7,276 nt of DNA from an uncultured Lentisphaeria bacterium (GTDB lineage Bacteria; Verrucomicrobiota; Lentisphaeria; JABSQK01; CAJWLW01), in NCBI GenBank assembly GCA_913042885.1, contig CAJWLW010000251.1:1-7276 (forward strand), in the 5' to 3' direction. The notes beneath the pieces are model-generated. The model was not told the DNA's origin. It worked only from the letters and a program-made list of their open reading frames with translations, and did not search any database. The position numbers and the translations under genes were made by a program. This document shows positions 7,090 through 7,276 of this stretch, one piece after another; within the stretch, counting starts at the first letter, position 1; the number at the start of each line of letters is the position of its first letter.

Positions 7090-7276
7090 ATGGCGAAGAA
7101 GAAAAAAACGACCCTCAACTTTGCAACCGACTGGTCGTACGCACCGGCACCAGAGAGCACGGATCACGTGACGATCGAAAATCACTACGGCCTGTTCATC
7201 GGCGGCAAGTTCGTCCCGCCTGCGAAGGGCAACTATTTCAACACGATCAATCCTGCTACAGAGAAACGCCTGTCAT
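7090..7276 (+). CDS. aldehyde dehydrogenase, N-terminal fragment (runs off the right edge)
   Basis: The frame opens with ATG at 7090 and stays open to the window end, giving 62 residues. After a lysine-rich start (MAKKKKTTLNF) and a short polar leader, the text HYGLFIGGKFVPP and NYFNTINPATEK is the standard N-terminal beta-hairpin of NAD(P)-dependent aldehyde dehydrogenases (the LFIGG-x-FV and INPAT elements). The Rossmann-fold and catalytic Cys/Glu regions lie outside the window, so activity cannot be checked. GAGG at 7076-7079, inside the end of deoC, sits ten bases before the ATG, and the gap to the deoC stop is five bases, which argues for coupled translation. The likely role, inferred from context, is oxidation of the acetaldehyde made by DeoC to acetate. 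The exact ALDH subfamily and substrate cannot be told from this piece. Confidence 0.9.
   Translation, partial: MAKKKKTTLNFATDWSYAPAPESTDHVTIENHYGLFIGGKFVPPAKGNYFNTINPATEKRLS

Overview
The window looks like chromosomal DNA of a free-living bacterium, GC-moderate to GC-rich by eye. It is most likely a Gram-negative proteobacterium, with Gammaproteobacteria as a best guess from the style of the PckA, DeoC and DUF255 proteins; nothing in the window proves the taxon. All genes read on the plus strand. There are six: four complete and one cut at each edge. No tRNA, rRNA, CRISPR array, insertion sequence or integrase was seen.

Bases 1-1085 hold the 3' part of a gene for a modular, low-complexity protein. 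It has a perfect-to-degenerate 15-bp tandem repeat coding for Val-Glu-Ala-Pro-Glu, then an acidic Pro/Asp-rich linker, a short lysine/proline patch, and a C-terminal domain that resembles a carbohydrate-binding beta-sandwich. The reading frame is open to the window's first base, so the start lies upstream. This is the least ordinary part of the window.

Bases 1226-2812 are pckA (ATP-type PEP carboxykinase), closed by a strong intrinsic terminator at 2840-2883. Very soon after it, at 2907-4967, comes a DUF255/SPATA20-type protein with a thioredoxin fold fused to an alpha/alpha-barrel-like domain. An O-methyltransferase-like gene (5065-6069) follows, then deoC (6167-7084). Five bases after deoC an aldehyde dehydrogenase gene begins (7090) and runs off the right edge.

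Two functional links are visible. PckA is a central-carbon (gluconeogenic) enzyme with its own terminator, so it is probably a separate transcription unit. DeoC releases acetaldehyde and glyceraldehyde-3-phosphate from deoxyribose-5-phosphate, and the tightly coupled aldehyde dehydrogenase could oxidise the acetaldehyde, making a small deoxynucleoside-salvage unit. The DUF255 protein and the methyltransferase have no known substrate, and their position gives only weak hints. I did not find convincing evidence of a wholly new multi-gene system; the repeat/linker/beta-sandwich protein at the left edge is the best candidate for new biology.
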